Shown: positions 22,076 to 31,006 of the stretch, piece after piece
Position numbering within the stretch: position 1 is the stretch's first letter
How the letters are laid out: each line of letters opens with the position of its first letter
Source of the DNA: Planctomycetes bacterium UBA2386
GTDB taxonomy: Bacteria > Planctomycetota > UBA1135 > UBA2386
Direction: 5' to 3'
DNA length: 50,648 nt
Assembly: GCA_002343845.1 (NCBI GenBank)
Contig: DDSQ01000078.1
Location: forward strand, 1-50,648
Position numbers and translations under genes: made by a program
Notes under the pieces: model-generated
Seen by the model: only the letters and a program-made list of their open reading frames with translations
Database searches by the model: none
Told to the model about the DNA's origin: nothing

Positions 22076-24430
22076 TCAGGACGCGTCGTGCTCGTCCGCG
22101 TCGCGGCGACTGCGGTCGACGAACGTGCGGCAGGTCGCGAGGAAGTGCGCCTGCTGGATCGGCTTGCCGACCACGTCGTCACATCCCGCAGTCCGGCAGG
22201 CCTCCATGTCGGTGGCCAGCAGGTTCGCCGTCAGCGCAACGATGGGCGTCGTGACGCCGGCGCGTCGCAGGGTCCGGGTCGCGCTCGGCCCGTCGAGGCC
22301 CGGCATCTGCATGTCCATCAGGATGAGGTCGTAGCCGGTGCCCGCGCCCCGGGTCGCCAGCACCAGGTCGACGGCCTGGTGGCCGTTCTCGGCGGTCTCG
22401 ACCGAGGCGCCGGCGCGTTCGAGCACGAGGCCGATCAGGCGACGGTTGTCGGGGCCGTCGTCGACGAGCAACACGCGTCCCGCGAGCGAGCACCCCTTGG
22501 CCCTGGTCGCCGGTCCGGCGGCGGCCCGCGCAGCCGTGGCATCGATCCAGGCGGCGCCGGCGGCGAGCTGCAGCGGCAGGTCCAAGGTGAACGTCGTGCC
22601 TTGTCCGAGTTCACTCTGCGCATGGAGGTCGCCGCCGAGCAGCTCCGCCAGATGCTTGCTGATCGACAGGCCGAGACCCGTGCCGCCGTGGTCGCGAGCC
22701 GTCGCAGCGTCCGCCTGGACGAAGGCCTGGAACAACCGCCCGACCTGCTCGGCGTTCATGCCCTTGCCGGTGTCGACGACGCGCACGAGCAGGCGGCGCG
22801 GCTCGCCACCGGCGGACTGCGGGCCGCATTCGACCTCGATCCGGATCTCGCCCCGCGCCGTGAACTTGACGGCATTGCCGACGAGGTTGGTGAGGATCTG
22901 GCGGACGCGGGTCGGGTCGCCGATCAGGCGGTCGGGGAGCCGCGACGCGAACGCTGCGTGCAACCGCAGCCCCTTCTCCTTGGCGCGGTGCTGCAGCAGC
23001 TTCTGCACGTCGGCGACGACATCGAGGATCGACATCTCGATGTTCTCGACGGTCATCTTGCCGGCGGCGATCTTCGAGGAGTCGAGCACCTCGTTGATCA
23101 GGGTCAGCATGTGTTCGCCGTTCCGCTGGATGGTGAGCGCATGGTCGATGCGTTCGCTCGATCCGATGTCCGGTTCGGCGAGCACCTGCGAGAAGCCGAG
23201 GATCGCGGTCAGCGGCGTGCGCAGTTCGTGGCTCATGTGCGCGAGGAACTGGCTCTTTGCCTCGGTCGCCGCCTCGGCGCCGGCGCGTGCCGCCTCGAGT
23301 TGGGCATTGCGCACGGCCAACTGTGACGTCATCTCGCCGGCGAGGTCCATCGCGCGCCGGCGGCCGTTGGCGAGCACCCAGAAGCACGCGACGGTGGCCG
23401 CGGTCAGCGCCAGGCCGAGCGACCACGTCCAGACCACCGAGATGCCGGCGTAGAGGGCTTCGAACGTGCGGCGCGAGCTGACCACGATCGTCCATGGGCG
23501 CCCGCCGACGTGAACCGAACGCCGCGTGGCGAACCGGCGGTCCTGGTAGTTCCGTTCCTCGATGCCGCAGACTCCCGGCGGGAGATGGCGGTCGTCGTCG
23601 TAGAGCAACACGCTGCGGCTCGCGTCCTCGCCGTCGAAGACGTCGAAGTCGACGAGGTTGTCGGTGAGCTCCGCGAGGCCGCGCATCGCGCGTTCCGCGA
23701 CGATCGGTGCATAGACCCAGCCGCGCAGGGCGGCGATGCGGTCGGCCTCGGTCGCCACCGGCGCACCGCGCCCGTAGACCGGGATCAGGTACAGCATGCC
23801 GATCCGGCGGCCGTCGAGCTGGCGCAGCTTGAGAGGGGACGTGAGTGCGGGCAGGCCGGTCCGCATCGCCTGTTCCGCCGCTGCGCGCCGATTCGGCTCG
23901 GCGCCGATGTCGAGGCCGAACACGGCGTAGTTCGATTCCCGCGGCTCGATGTACTGGATGACGAACAGGTCGTCGTGCTCGCCGCGCGCACCGTCCGGCA
24001 CGTGGATCGAGAACTCGGGCGCCGTCGTCCGCATGCGCGTCACGTAGTCGGCCGAGTCGGCGCGGGCGACCCGGGCGACGTAGCCGAAGCCAAGCGCGCC
24101 CCAGTGGTCGCGGTCGATGTCGCACGACTGCACGTAGGCCCGCCATTCGTCACGACCCAGTTCGGGATCGACGAGGAAGGCGCCACGGCCGCCCCGCAGC
24201 CCGACCTCGAACAGGCGGGTGCGCTCGCTGACGCGATCGACGATCTTGTCCGTCAGCCGTTCGAATTCGGCTTCCGCCCGCTGCTTGTTGGCGCGTTCCC
24301 GCGTCGTTGCGAGGAAGAGCGTGGCGACCAGGCCGACCGCAGCCACACCGAAGATCCCCAGCCGGGAGCGGCGCGACCCAGTCGAGGCTTCGACTGTCGC
24401 TTCTGCTTGTCCGGAATGGGATTCGGGCAT
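22076..24430 (-). CDS. CHASE-domain hybrid sensor histidine kinase
   Basis: This is a 784-residue protein. The N terminus has one membrane segment (LGIFGVAAVGLVATLFLATT), then a periplasmic CHASE domain (roughly residues 50-310, GGRGAFLVDPELGRDEWRAYV, LGFGYVARV) and a second membrane segment (SLGLALTAATVACFWVL). The kinase core follows: H-box FLAHMSHELRTPLTAILGF, N-box GDPTRVRQILTNLVGNAVKF, G1 VVDTGKGM and G2 GGTGLGLSISKHL. A C-terminal receiver domain has RVLLVDDGPDNRRL and the phospho-acceptor region DLILMDMQMPGLDG. It lies 32 nt after the DTW gene on the same strand. The signal sensed is unknown, and no separate regulator is adjacent. Confidence 0.92.
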   Translation of the reverse strand: MPESHSGQAEATVEASTGSRRSRLGIFGVAAVGLVATLFLATTRERANKQRAEAEFERLTDKIVDRVSERTRLFEVGLRGGRGAFLVDPELGRDEWRAYVQSCDIDRDHWGALGFGYVARVARADSADYVTRMRTTAPEFSIHVPDGARGEHDDLFVIQYIEPRESNYAVFGLDIGAEPNRRAAAEQAMRTGLPALTSPLKLRQLDGRRIGMLYLIPVYGRGAPVATEADRIAALRGWVYAPIVAERAMRGLAELTDNLVDFDVFDGEDASRSVLLYDDDRHLPPGVCGIEERNYQDRRFATRRSVHVGGRPWTIVVSSRRTFEALYAGISVVWTWSLGLALTAATVACFWVLANGRRRAMDLAGEMTSQLAVRNAQLEAARAGAEAATEAKSQFLAHMSHELRTPLTAILGFSQVLAEPDIGSSERIDHALTIQRNGEHMLTLINEVLDSSKIAAGKMTVENIEMSILDVVADVQKLLQHRAKEKGLRLHAAFASRLPDRLIGDPTRVRQILTNLVGNAVKFTARGEIRIEVECGPQSAGGEPRRLLVRVVDTGKGMNAEQVGRLFQAFVQADAATARDHGGTGLGLSISKHLAELLGGDLHAQSELGQGTTFTLDLPLQLAAGAAWIDATAARAAAGPATRAKGCSLAGRVLLVDDGPDNRRLIGLVLERAGASVETAENGHQAVDLVLATRGAGTGYDLILMDMQMPGLDGPSATRTLRRAGVTTPIVALTANLLATDMEACRTAGCDDVVGKPIQQAHFLATCRTFVDRSRRDADEHDAS

Positions 24431-24462
24431 CCGGCCGCTATCGGACCGGGCGGGTCGAATTG

Positions 24463-25674
24463 TTAAGAACCCCGTCGGCCGGGTGCCACGAGCGGCATGA
24501 CACCGACGCCATCGGGTCGGCCGTCGCAGCGGGCGAGGCCGGCGAGCCAGCGGGCCATCGCCAGCGCGTTGCCTAGGCGCTCGCGGGCGCGACCGCGACA
24601 GGTCACGGCCGCAGGCGCGATGCCCTCTGCGGCGAGCGCTTGTTCGAGGAATCCGGCGCGGCGATTCCTGGCGTTGCAGTAGCTGGTCTTCAGCGTCGTC
24701 GTCGGCGTGCCGGCCGGCACCATCGAGGCTGCCCATTCCAGCGTCGTGCGCGTCCACGCAGTCACGGGAGTGCTGGCACCGAGCCACGCGTGGAAGCGCG
24801 CTGCCGCGGCCGCCGGATCCTCGCCGGTGGCCACGTCGGTGGGTGAGAGTCGCATGTGCGCGAGATGGGCGGGCGCTGGCGGCGCCGCGCGCGGTCGCAA
24901 CACCGCCTCGAACACGTCGTCGCTGCCGATGCGCGCCGCGACCCACTGCACGAGCTCGCGCGGAGCCGCCGGATCCCCGCCGGGCAGCGCCGACTCCGAG
25001 TAGGTCACGACGAGCCGCGGATCGTGCAGCAGCGGCGAGATCGCGCGCCATGGCCGCTGGCGTTCCTGCTTGTGCCGGCCGAAGCGCTGGACGACGGCGG
25101 CGTGCGCGATCTGCCGGTCGATCATGCCGTCGAACGCGGCGAGCAGCGGGCCGAAGTCGACCGCGGCCGGCTCGATCACGCGCAATGCCTCGACGATCGC
25201 CTCGAGTGTGGACACGTAGTCCGGTCGCGGCTCCTGCCGGATGCGGTAGCGGCTCGGACTCGCCGGCAGCAGGCGAACGTGGCGGAATCGCTGCAACCAG
25301 CCGTTCGCGCGCCACAGCGACCGGGCGTGCGCCCAGGTACCGTCGATCGCGAGCAGCGTCGACGGCCGTGCGGTCGCCACGACGTCGTTCAGCAACGGTG
25401 CTTCCGGGTGCGGGAACAGCACCACGGTGTCGTCCGGAACGTCGAGGCGGTGTTCGAGCGTGCCGGTGACCCCGGCGTACGGCACGTGCACTTCGGCGTT
25501 CGGCAGGCACAGCCGCACCAGCCGCGCGGTGCCGAACGGGTGCGTGCGCTCGTGCGGGTGCTGCAGGATCACCACCCGCGTCGTGGTGGCGATGCGCGGC
25601 ATCAGCGCGCAGTGGCACATCGCCTGCGGTCGCAAGCAGCGGTAGCAGCGTGCGCGTTCGGCGCCGTGGTTCAT
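24463..25674 (-). CDS. DTW-domain protein with C-terminal extension (tRNA acp3U transferase family)
   Basis: This is a 403-residue protein. The first ~210 residues form a DTW domain: a zinc-type CYRCLRPQAMCHC at the N terminus, VVILQHPHERTHPFGTARL, the name-giving DGTWAHARSLWRAN, and SPSRYRIRQEPRPDYVSTLE. Members such as TapT/TuaA transfer aminocarboxypropyl from SAM to tRNA uridine-47. The remaining ~190 residues are not part of the usual family length (about 200-240) and match nothing I recognise; they include a C-R-G-R-A-R-E-R-L motif. The ATG overlaps the mobA stop by 4 nt. Confidence 0.85.
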   Translation of the reverse strand: MNHGAERARCYRCLRPQAMCHCALMPRIATTTRVVILQHPHERTHPFGTARLVRLCLPNAEVHVPYAGVTGTLEHRLDVPDDTVVLFPHPEAPLLNDVVATARPSTLLAIDGTWAHARSLWRANGWLQRFRHVRLLPASPSRYRIRQEPRPDYVSTLEAIVEALRVIEPAAVDFGPLLAAFDGMIDRQIAHAAVVQRFGRHKQERQRPWRAISPLLHDPRLVVTYSESALPGGDPAAPRELVQWVAARIGSDDVFEAVLRPRAAPPAPAHLAHMRLSPTDVATGEDPAAAAARFHAWLGASTPVTAWTRTTLEWAASMVPAGTPTTTLKTSYCNARNRRAGFLEQALAAEGIAPAAVTCRGRARERLGNALAMARWLAGLARCDGRPDGVGVMPLVAPGRRGS

Positions 25675-26279
25675 GGCGGCGACTCGCGGGCCAGCGAGAG
25701 TGCCGCGTTCCAGTCGTCCGGCGTGTCGACGTCGCGCAGGCAGCGCAGCTCGGGATCGGCGGCGCGCAGTTCGTCGGCCTCGACCACACGCGTCCGCGCC
25801 GCCAGCGCCAGATCACGCGGCCCCGCACCCGTCGCCAACAACCGCTCGGCGGTCGCGACGACGGTGGTCCGCCAGATCGCGCACAACGGCTGCCACGCGT
25901 CGCCAGTGCGCGGCACGACGGCATCGTGGTCGGCGAGGTGCGCGGCGAGCCAGCGCACGACTTCGGCGGAGACGAACGGGTGGTCGCAGGCCGTCACGAA
26001 CACGGCGTCGACGTTCCGGCCCCGGTGCCACGCCAGGCCCGTCAGCAGGCCGGCCAGCGGCCCGGTGCCCGCCGCATCGACGAGCCGCGTCACCGTGGGC
26101 GGCAGCGGCGGCAGCGCCTGCGCCGCGTCGCGGGCGACGACGGTGATCGGATCGCAGCAGCGTTCGAGTTCGGCGACGACGTGCGCGAGCAGCGGTCGTC
26201 CGCGCCATGGCAGCGCGTCCTTGGCGCGACCCATGCGCGCGCTGCGTCCGCCTGCCAGAATGATCGCGCCGAGCCGCAT
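25671..26279 (-). CDS. mobA: Molybdenum cofactor guanylyltransferase MobA
   Basis: This 202-residue nucleotidyltransferase starts at MRLGAIILAGGRSARMG, which contains the diagnostic LAGGxSxRMG motif followed by KDALPWRGRPLL. Later motifs are AGTGPLAGLLTGL, the metal-binding VTACDHPFVS (normally D-x-P) and DVDTPDDW at the C terminus. MobA attaches GMP to molybdopterin to make the MGD cofactor of many oxidoreductases. The in-frame upstream extension starts in the divergent promoter region and is unlikely. The gene is coupled to the DTW gene and divergent from the DUF971 gene. Confidence 0.9.
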   Translation of the reverse strand: MRLGAIILAGGRSARMGRAKDALPWRGRPLLAHVVAELERCCDPITVVARDAAQALPPLPPTVTRLVDAAGTGPLAGLLTGLAWHRGRNVDAVFVTACDHPFVSAEVVRWLAAHLADHDAVVPRTGDAWQPLCAIWRTTVVATAERLLATGAGPRDLALAARTRVVEADELRAADPELRCLRDVDTPDDWNAALSLARESPP

Positions 26280-26331
26280 GCTCTCCTTGTCCGGCATCCC
26301 GACGACGAGCGCAAGCGGTCGAACGCCACGC

Positions 26332-26643
26332 ATGACCCAACCTGTTCCGAAGACCGCCGACCTCGTGTCGCCGTACGTGTTCCGCATCGAATGGAAGGAC
26401 GGCGCTGTCGCCGACTACAAGGCGCGCGACCTGCGGCTGGCGTGTCCGTGCGCGAGCTGCGTCGAGGAGACGACCGGCCGTCCGCTGCTCGACCCGAAGT
26501 CCGTGAAGGACGACATCCTGCTGTTCGGCGCCGAACTGGTCGGCCGCTACGGCCTGTCGTTCTTCTGGAGCGACGGCCACAAGACCGGCATCTTCGCGTG
26601 GCCGCGCCTGCGCCAGCTCGCGGGCCTCGGGACGCCGGCGTGA
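26332..26643 (+). CDS. DUF971 domain protein
   Basis: This is a 103-residue protein that consists entirely of the DUF971/GBBH-like N-terminal domain: FRIEWKDGAVADYKARDLRL, CPCASCVEE, SVKDDILLFGAELVGRYGL and FFWSDGHKTGIFAWPRL. The cysteines of CPCASC are typical for this family, whose members may bind zinc or iron-sulfur cofactors and are often linked to iron-sulfur cluster handling. The following gene starts within its stop codon, so the two are co-translated. Confidence 0.85.
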   Translation: MTQPVPKTADLVSPYVFRIEWKDGAVADYKARDLRLACPCASCVEETTGRPLLDPKSVKDDILLFGAELVGRYGLSFFWSDGHKTGIFAWPRLRQLAGLGTPA

Positions 26644-27353
26644 AGAAGCCCACGACGGATCTGCGCGCGGTCTCGCTGCTGACGCGTCGCGTGCTCGATG
26701 CGTGCGACTGGGGCGCGCTCGGCGCGATCTACTTCCACGAGGACGGCGAGAAGTTCTGGGCCGAGCGCCGGCCGGCGGTCGTCGAGCTCGGCGAACGGCT
26801 GGCGCGAGCGCTGCTGCGGCGGCTGCCGGCGCGCGGCGCGTCGTTGTGGGTCGGGGCCGGCGTCGCCGAGCTGCCGGTGCTGCTCGCCGAGACGATGGTG
26901 CACGAGCGCACCGTCGTTGCCGCCAACCTGCGCGGTGACGAGTGCGATCTGCTCAACCGGGCGCTCGCTGCGGCGGCTCCGACGGCGTCGCTGCAGTTCG
27001 TCGCCGGGGATGCCCGCACGCTCGGAGGCGCGACGACGTTCGACCATCTCGGCTGCATCAGCGTGTTCACCGATCCGGAGACCTGGCCCGTGCTCAGCGA
27101 CGTCGCCTACGGTCGCATCGCGCCGGTGCAACTCGACGTCGAGCGCTTCGTCGCCGAGCGCGAACGGGCGCGCGAGCTGGCGCACGGCCTGTGGGCGCGT
27201 CTGCGCCGGCCGGGGCTGATCACGACGTCGGCCGAAGAGGTGCCGTGGTTCCTCGAACAGGCGGCGGCGAGCGGTGCGGTCGTCGACCCCGACGACGAAC
27301 TGATCGAGACGGCGGTGGTCGGTGATCCGGTCGGGTTCCTCGCGGTGCGCTGA
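26640..27353 (+). CDS. Uncharacterised protein, possibly methyltransferase-fold
   Basis: This is a 237-residue protein beginning at a GTG that overlaps the DUF971 stop. A Rossmann-like segment near residues 62-75 (SLWVGAGVAELPVLLAE), then VVAANLRGDECDLLN and LQFVAGDARTLGG, follow the order of motifs I, II and III of a class I SAM methyltransferase. The glycine-rich motif I is atypical (G-A-G-V-A), so activity is uncertain. The rest is helical. Coupling to DUF971 suggests a shared process. Confidence 0.6.
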   Translation: MKKPTTDLRAVSLLTRRVLDACDWGALGAIYFHEDGEKFWAERRPAVVELGERLARALLRRLPARGASLWVGAGVAELPVLLAETMVHERTVVAANLRGDECDLLNRALAAAAPTASLQFVAGDARTLGGATTFDHLGCISVFTDPETWPVLSDVAYGRIAPVQLDVERFVAERERARELAHGLWARLRRPGLITTSAEEVPWFLEQAAASGAVVDPDDELIETAVVGDPVGFLAVR

Positions 27354-27421
27354 GAGCGGCCTTGCCGGGAAACCCGCGCCGGGCGCTGACCGCCTGGCGA
27401 GGTGGTCCGTAGAGGGCCGCC

Positions 27422-28747
27422 GTGACCACTGCCGACGCCGCGCCCGTCGTCTCGCCCGCCGTTTCGTCCGATCGCGTGCGCACGATCGACATCGTCCGCG
27501 GCCTCGCCGTGCTCGGCATCCTGGTGATGAACGTCGTCGAGTTCGCGTGGCCCGACGACGCCTACACGAACCCGGGCTACGCCGGCGGCAGCACCGGCGC
27601 CGACGTGTGGACCTGGTACCTGCAGACGGCGCTGTTCGACGGCAAGATGCGGGCGCTGTTCTCGATGCTGTTCGGGGCGGGCATCGTGCTGTTCGCCGAA
27701 CGACTCGTCGCCGGCGGCCAGGGTGCGCGCGTTGCCGACCTGCTGCTGCGGCGATGCCTGTGGCTCGTGCCGTTCGGCATCGTGCACCGCTTCTTCCTGC
27801 AGTGGACGGGGGACATCCTCTACCAGTACGGGCTGCTCGGCGCGCTCGCCGTTGCGTTCCGCGGGCTGCGCCCGCGCACGCTGATCGCGCTCGGCGCGGT
27901 GTGGCTGCTCGCATTCGTGCCGATCGGTCTCCGTCGTTACGCGCAGGTCGCCGATACGCGAACGCAGGCAGTCGAGGCGTCGCGCTTGCAGGCCGCGGGC
28001 GAGACCGTTCCCGAGGCGCTGGCGCAGGCGCAACGGCGTTGGCAGGCGCGCGAGAAGGCGATTCCGCCGACGCCCGAAGCGCTGCAGAAGGAGATTGCCG
28101 AGGTGCGCGTCGGCTACTGGCAGTTGTTCCGCAACCGCTGGGACTACCACCATCAGTTCCAGTCGTCGTTCCTCTACTACCACTGGGTGTTCGACGTGCT
28201 CGGCATGATGTGGCTCGGCATGGGGCTGCTGAAGGTCGGGTTCTTCCACGGTCAGTGCCGAACCGCGATCTACGTCGTGCTGCTCGTCGCCGGCGGGCTG
28301 GTCGCCGCGGCACAACTTGCGTGGGCGTTGGCGTGGCACGCGACGGGCTTCCGCACGACGGAACTCGGCCTCAAGCTGGTCTACGATCTCACGCACTCGC
28401 ATGCGCGCGCGGTGACGGCGATCGGGTGGGCTTCGGCGGTGATCCTGGTGGTGCGCGGCGGAATCCTGCGGCCATGGCTGCACGCGCTCGAGCAGGTCGG
28501 GCGCATGGCGTTCTCGTGCTACATCCTGCAGACCGTGGTCTGCTCGCTGCTGTTCTTCGGCTACGGCTTCGGGCTGTTCGGCGCGGTGCCTCGCGCGTGG
28601 TTGATGGCGGTGGTCGTTGGCGTGTCTCTGCTGCAGGTCGTGTTCTGCCGCCTGTGGCTGGCGCGCTTCCGCCAGGGGCCGCTGGAGTGGGCGTGGCGGT
28701 CGTTGACGTGGTGGCGCGTCGAACCCGTGCGCATCGGCCCCGCCTGA
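27422..28747 (+). CDS. DUF418 (YeiB-like) membrane protein
   Basis: This is a 441-residue integral membrane protein starting with GTG. The N-terminal RVRTIDIVRGLAVLGILVMN segment is the hallmark of DUF418/acyltransferase-3-like proteins, followed by ALFDGKMRALFSMLFGAG. About eight to ten hydrophobic helices are visible. The C-terminal region has the usual GRMAFSCYILQTVVCSLLFF motif. Function in the family is not firmly known; some members resemble O-acyltransferases. It sits in a same-strand series of genes with short gaps. Confidence 0.88.
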   Translation: MTTADAAPVVSPAVSSDRVRTIDIVRGLAVLGILVMNVVEFAWPDDAYTNPGYAGGSTGADVWTWYLQTALFDGKMRALFSMLFGAGIVLFAERLVAGGQGARVADLLLRRCLWLVPFGIVHRFFLQWTGDILYQYGLLGALAVAFRGLRPRTLIALGAVWLLAFVPIGLRRYAQVADTRTQAVEASRLQAAGETVPEALAQAQRRWQAREKAIPPTPEALQKEIAEVRVGYWQLFRNRWDYHHQFQSSFLYYHWVFDVLGMMWLGMGLLKVGFFHGQCRTAIYVVLLVAGGLVAAAQLAWALAWHATGFRTTELGLKLVYDLTHSHARAVTAIGWASAVILVVRGGILRPWLHALEQVGRMAFSCYILQTVVCSLLFFGYGFGLFGAVPRAWLMAVVVGVSLLQVVFCRLWLARFRQGPLEWAWRSLTWWRVEPVRIGPA

Positions 28748-28801
28748 CGCTCTCGTCGCCGCGTCTGGACAGCGACCGGCGACAGGAGGTTCAATCTGGG
28801 C

Positions 28802-29473
28802 GTGTACTTCCAGCCGCAGTCCAAACGCGAGCCGCGGATCCGCCTGTTCCGATCCGACTGGCTCGAAGCGCTGACGACGATCCACCCGGCCGTGGTGGTC
28901 GTCGTCTGGACACCGATCATCGGCTGGTTCCTGGTCGACGCGTGGTCGGATCGAGCGGCGACCGGCATGACCGTGAACGCGCTGCTGCTCGCGCACCTCG
29001 GCGGGCTCTTCGCGTGGACGTTCGTCGAGTACGTGATGCACCGGTTCGTGTTCCACTTCTCGCCGCCGAACCCGCCGGCGTGGCTGCGCCGGCTGATCTT
29101 CCTGTTCCACGGCATCCACCACGTGCAGCCGTGGGACAAGGCGCGGCTGGTGATGCCTCCCGGCGTGAGCCTGCCGCTCGCGGCGGGGTTCTACCTGCTG
29201 TTCGCGTGGCTGCTCGTCGACGTGTGCGAAGCACCGGGGTGGCTGTCGCCGGTGTTCGGCGCGTTCCTCGCCGGCTACCTCGCCTACGACCTGCTGCACT
29301 ACGCAACGCACCACCTGCCGATGGAGAGCCGCGTCGGGCGCTGGCTCAAGCGGCACCACCTGCTGCACCACCACGTCACGCCCGAGGATCGGTTCGGCGT
29401 GACGTCGCCGCTGTGGGACGTGCTGCTGCGGACCGAGCCGCGCGACGAAGAACGGCAGGTCCGCGCCGGCTGA
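28802..29473 (+). CDS. Fatty acid hydroxylase / sterol desaturase family protein
   Basis: This is a 223-residue membrane-bound di-iron enzyme. Histidine clusters are in place: EYVMHRFVFH, FHGIHHVQP, HYATHH and HHLLHHH. Hydrophobic segments flank them (VVVVVWTPIIGWFLV, LGGLFAWTFV and PLAAGFYLLFAWLLV). The family hydroxylates or desaturates lipid chains; the layout is closest to FA2H/CrtZ-like enzymes of about 200-230 residues. It starts with GTG 54 nt after the DUF418 gene. Confidence 0.88.
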   Translation: MYFQPQSKREPRIRLFRSDWLEALTTIHPAVVVVVWTPIIGWFLVDAWSDRAATGMTVNALLLAHLGGLFAWTFVEYVMHRFVFHFSPPNPPAWLRRLIFLFHGIHHVQPWDKARLVMPPGVSLPLAAGFYLLFAWLLVDVCEAPGWLSPVFGAFLAGYLAYDLLHYATHHLPMESRVGRWLKRHHLLHHHVTPEDRFGVTSPLWDVLLRTEPRDEERQVRAG

Positions 29474-29526
29474 CGAGCCCGGCGCGCGCTGCTTGCATCG
29501 CGCCGGCGGGCGCCCATCATCGCGCC

Positions 29527-30111
29527 ATGCTCGCCATCGGCTCGCCCGCTCCCGCGTTCACGCTCCCCGACCAAGACGGCAAGGCCACGGCGTTGTCGTC
29601 GCTGCGCGGCCGTTGGGTCGTGCTCTACTTCTATCCCAAGGACGACACGCCGGGCTGCACGGTCGAGGCATGCGAGTTCACGGCGGCGCTGCCGGCGTTC
29701 CGCGGACTCGACGCGGTGGTCTACGGTTGCAGCGCGGACTCCGCCGCGGCCCACGTCAAGTTCATCGCCAAGTACACGCTCGGCATCGGGCTGCTGACCG
29801 ACGCGGACCGCGCGGTGATGAAGAAGTACGGGGCGTGGGGCAAGAAGGTGATGTACGGCAAGGAGGTCGAGGGCGTGATCCGTTCGACGGTGCTGATCGC
29901 GCCCGACGGCGTGGTTGCGCACCACTGGCCGAAGGTGAAGGCGGAAGGCCACGCGGAGGAGGTGCGCAGCAAGCTCGTCGAGCTGCAGGGCGGGGCGACG
30001 GCGGCGGCGGCGAAGAAGAAGGTGGCGAAGACGAAGGTGACGAAGAAGAAGGTGAAGAAGGTTGCCGCGAAGAAGGTTGCCGCGAAGAAGGTCTCCAAGC
30101 GGAAGGGCTGA
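29527..30111 (+). CDS. bcp: Bcp/PrxQ-type peroxiredoxin with lysine-rich tail
   Basis: This is a 194-residue protein. The first ~155 residues are a Bcp/PrxQ peroxiredoxin: YFYPKDDTPGCTVEACEF has the peroxidatic Cys44 and a resolving Cys49 at the typical spacing of five, and a later SADSAAAHVKFIAKY segment fits the fold. It reduces hydroperoxides using thioredoxin. The C-terminal ~36 residues are almost only K, A and V (VTKKKVKKVAAKK), like histone H1 tails, and are unusual for the family. The tail may bind nucleic acid. The 3' two thirds are duplicated at 31674-32023. Confidence 0.92.
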   Translation: MLAIGSPAPAFTLPDQDGKATALSSLRGRWVVLYFYPKDDTPGCTVEACEFTAALPAFRGLDAVVYGCSADSAAAHVKFIAKYTLGIGLLTDADRAVMKKYGAWGKKVMYGKEVEGVIRSTVLIAPDGVVAHHWPKVKAEGHAEEVRSKLVELQGGATAAAAKKKVAKTKVTKKKVKKVAAKKVAAKKVSKRKG

Positions 30112-30367
30112 GAGCTGTCGAATCCGGGCGCGCGACCCTCCGGCGGCCCCTTCTCGATCAGCCGGTTACTTCGCGCGCGGATCCCCCCACTTGTCGTGTC
30201 GTGCAGCGGAGCGGAGGAGCACCGCCGGTGCGAGGCCCAGGTCTCTGGCATGGCCCGACCCGGGTACATGGACGATACTCGTGTCCGGGCACATGGGTTG
30301 TGCAACCGGGAACATGGGTGCCATGTCCCCGGTGGCACAGATTCAGATTGCCACCAGCAACGAGGTT
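30112..30367. other. Intergenic region after the peroxiredoxin gene
   Basis: About 255 bases with no convincing gene. The first ~135 bases are repeated after the second peroxiredoxin copy (32024-32160), so they belong to the duplicated segment. Confidence 0.5.
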
Positions 30368-30655
30368 TCAGCCAACAGCCAGCGCACGGCGTTCCTGGCG
30401 TCGCAGGGAAGGCGGGCTGTCATTCCAGGCAACGAAGCAGAACCCGAACAAGAAAATCCAGGTCGGTGTTGGTCGCGGATCGAAAGCCAACTGTAAGACC
30501 CACGCGGTTCCGAGGAACCCGCAGCCCACCAGCACCATCCGACCGAAGTGCGCACACCATGGGCGCGGCGCCTTCAGCACCAACGACCGCGTCCACCAGA
30601 CGATTGGTAGATACGGAACTGTCAGGATGAGGATCACGATGTCTGCCGCGTTCAT
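30368..30655 (-). CDS. Small predicted membrane protein
   Basis: From the ATG at 30655 this frame encodes 95 residues with two or three hydrophobic segments (ADIVILILTVPYLPIVWW, MVLVGCGFLGTAWVL and TWIFLFGFCFVAWN). The C terminus is basic. No family is recognised. It lies inside the first copy of the tandem duplication, in the part replaced by other DNA in the second copy. Support rests on the membrane-protein pattern and the start position. Confidence 0.45.
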   Translation of the reverse strand: MNAADIVILILTVPYLPIVWWTRSLVLKAPRPWCAHFGRMVLVGCGFLGTAWVLQLAFDPRPTPTWIFLFGFCFVAWNDSPPSLRRQERRALAVG

Positions 30656-31006
30656 GGTGGCAACGGTATCGCGTCCGCGGGGAGTCAAACCACCCGGAAA
30701 GTCGGCCGACGCGGACGGTGGCAGCAGGCGCGTGCAGTAGCCAAAGGTGGGCCAAGGCAGCATGCCCTCGACCTTGCCGATCTGAGGCCGTCCGTGACTG
30801 GTCACGCGTGTTATCGACCAGAGGACGGACCGGCGGCCCGGACCGAGGCCGACACCAGCGCCCTGGGAGCAACAGGGCCGTCAGGCCACGTGTCGGTAGC
30901 TGCGCAGCAGCCCGGGCGAGTCGATCGCACGACCGACCCCGCCGGCAAGGTGCAGTAGTTCCTGCCCGAAGGGCTTGGCCGGCCAAGCGGCGCTAACTTG
31001 AGATCC

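Noticed and set aside
27107..29374. Long minus-strand open frame opposite DUF418 and hydroxylase genes
   Set aside because: The composition is antisense-like (R/H/P/Q-rich), no motif or signal is present, and the plus-strand genes are well supported.
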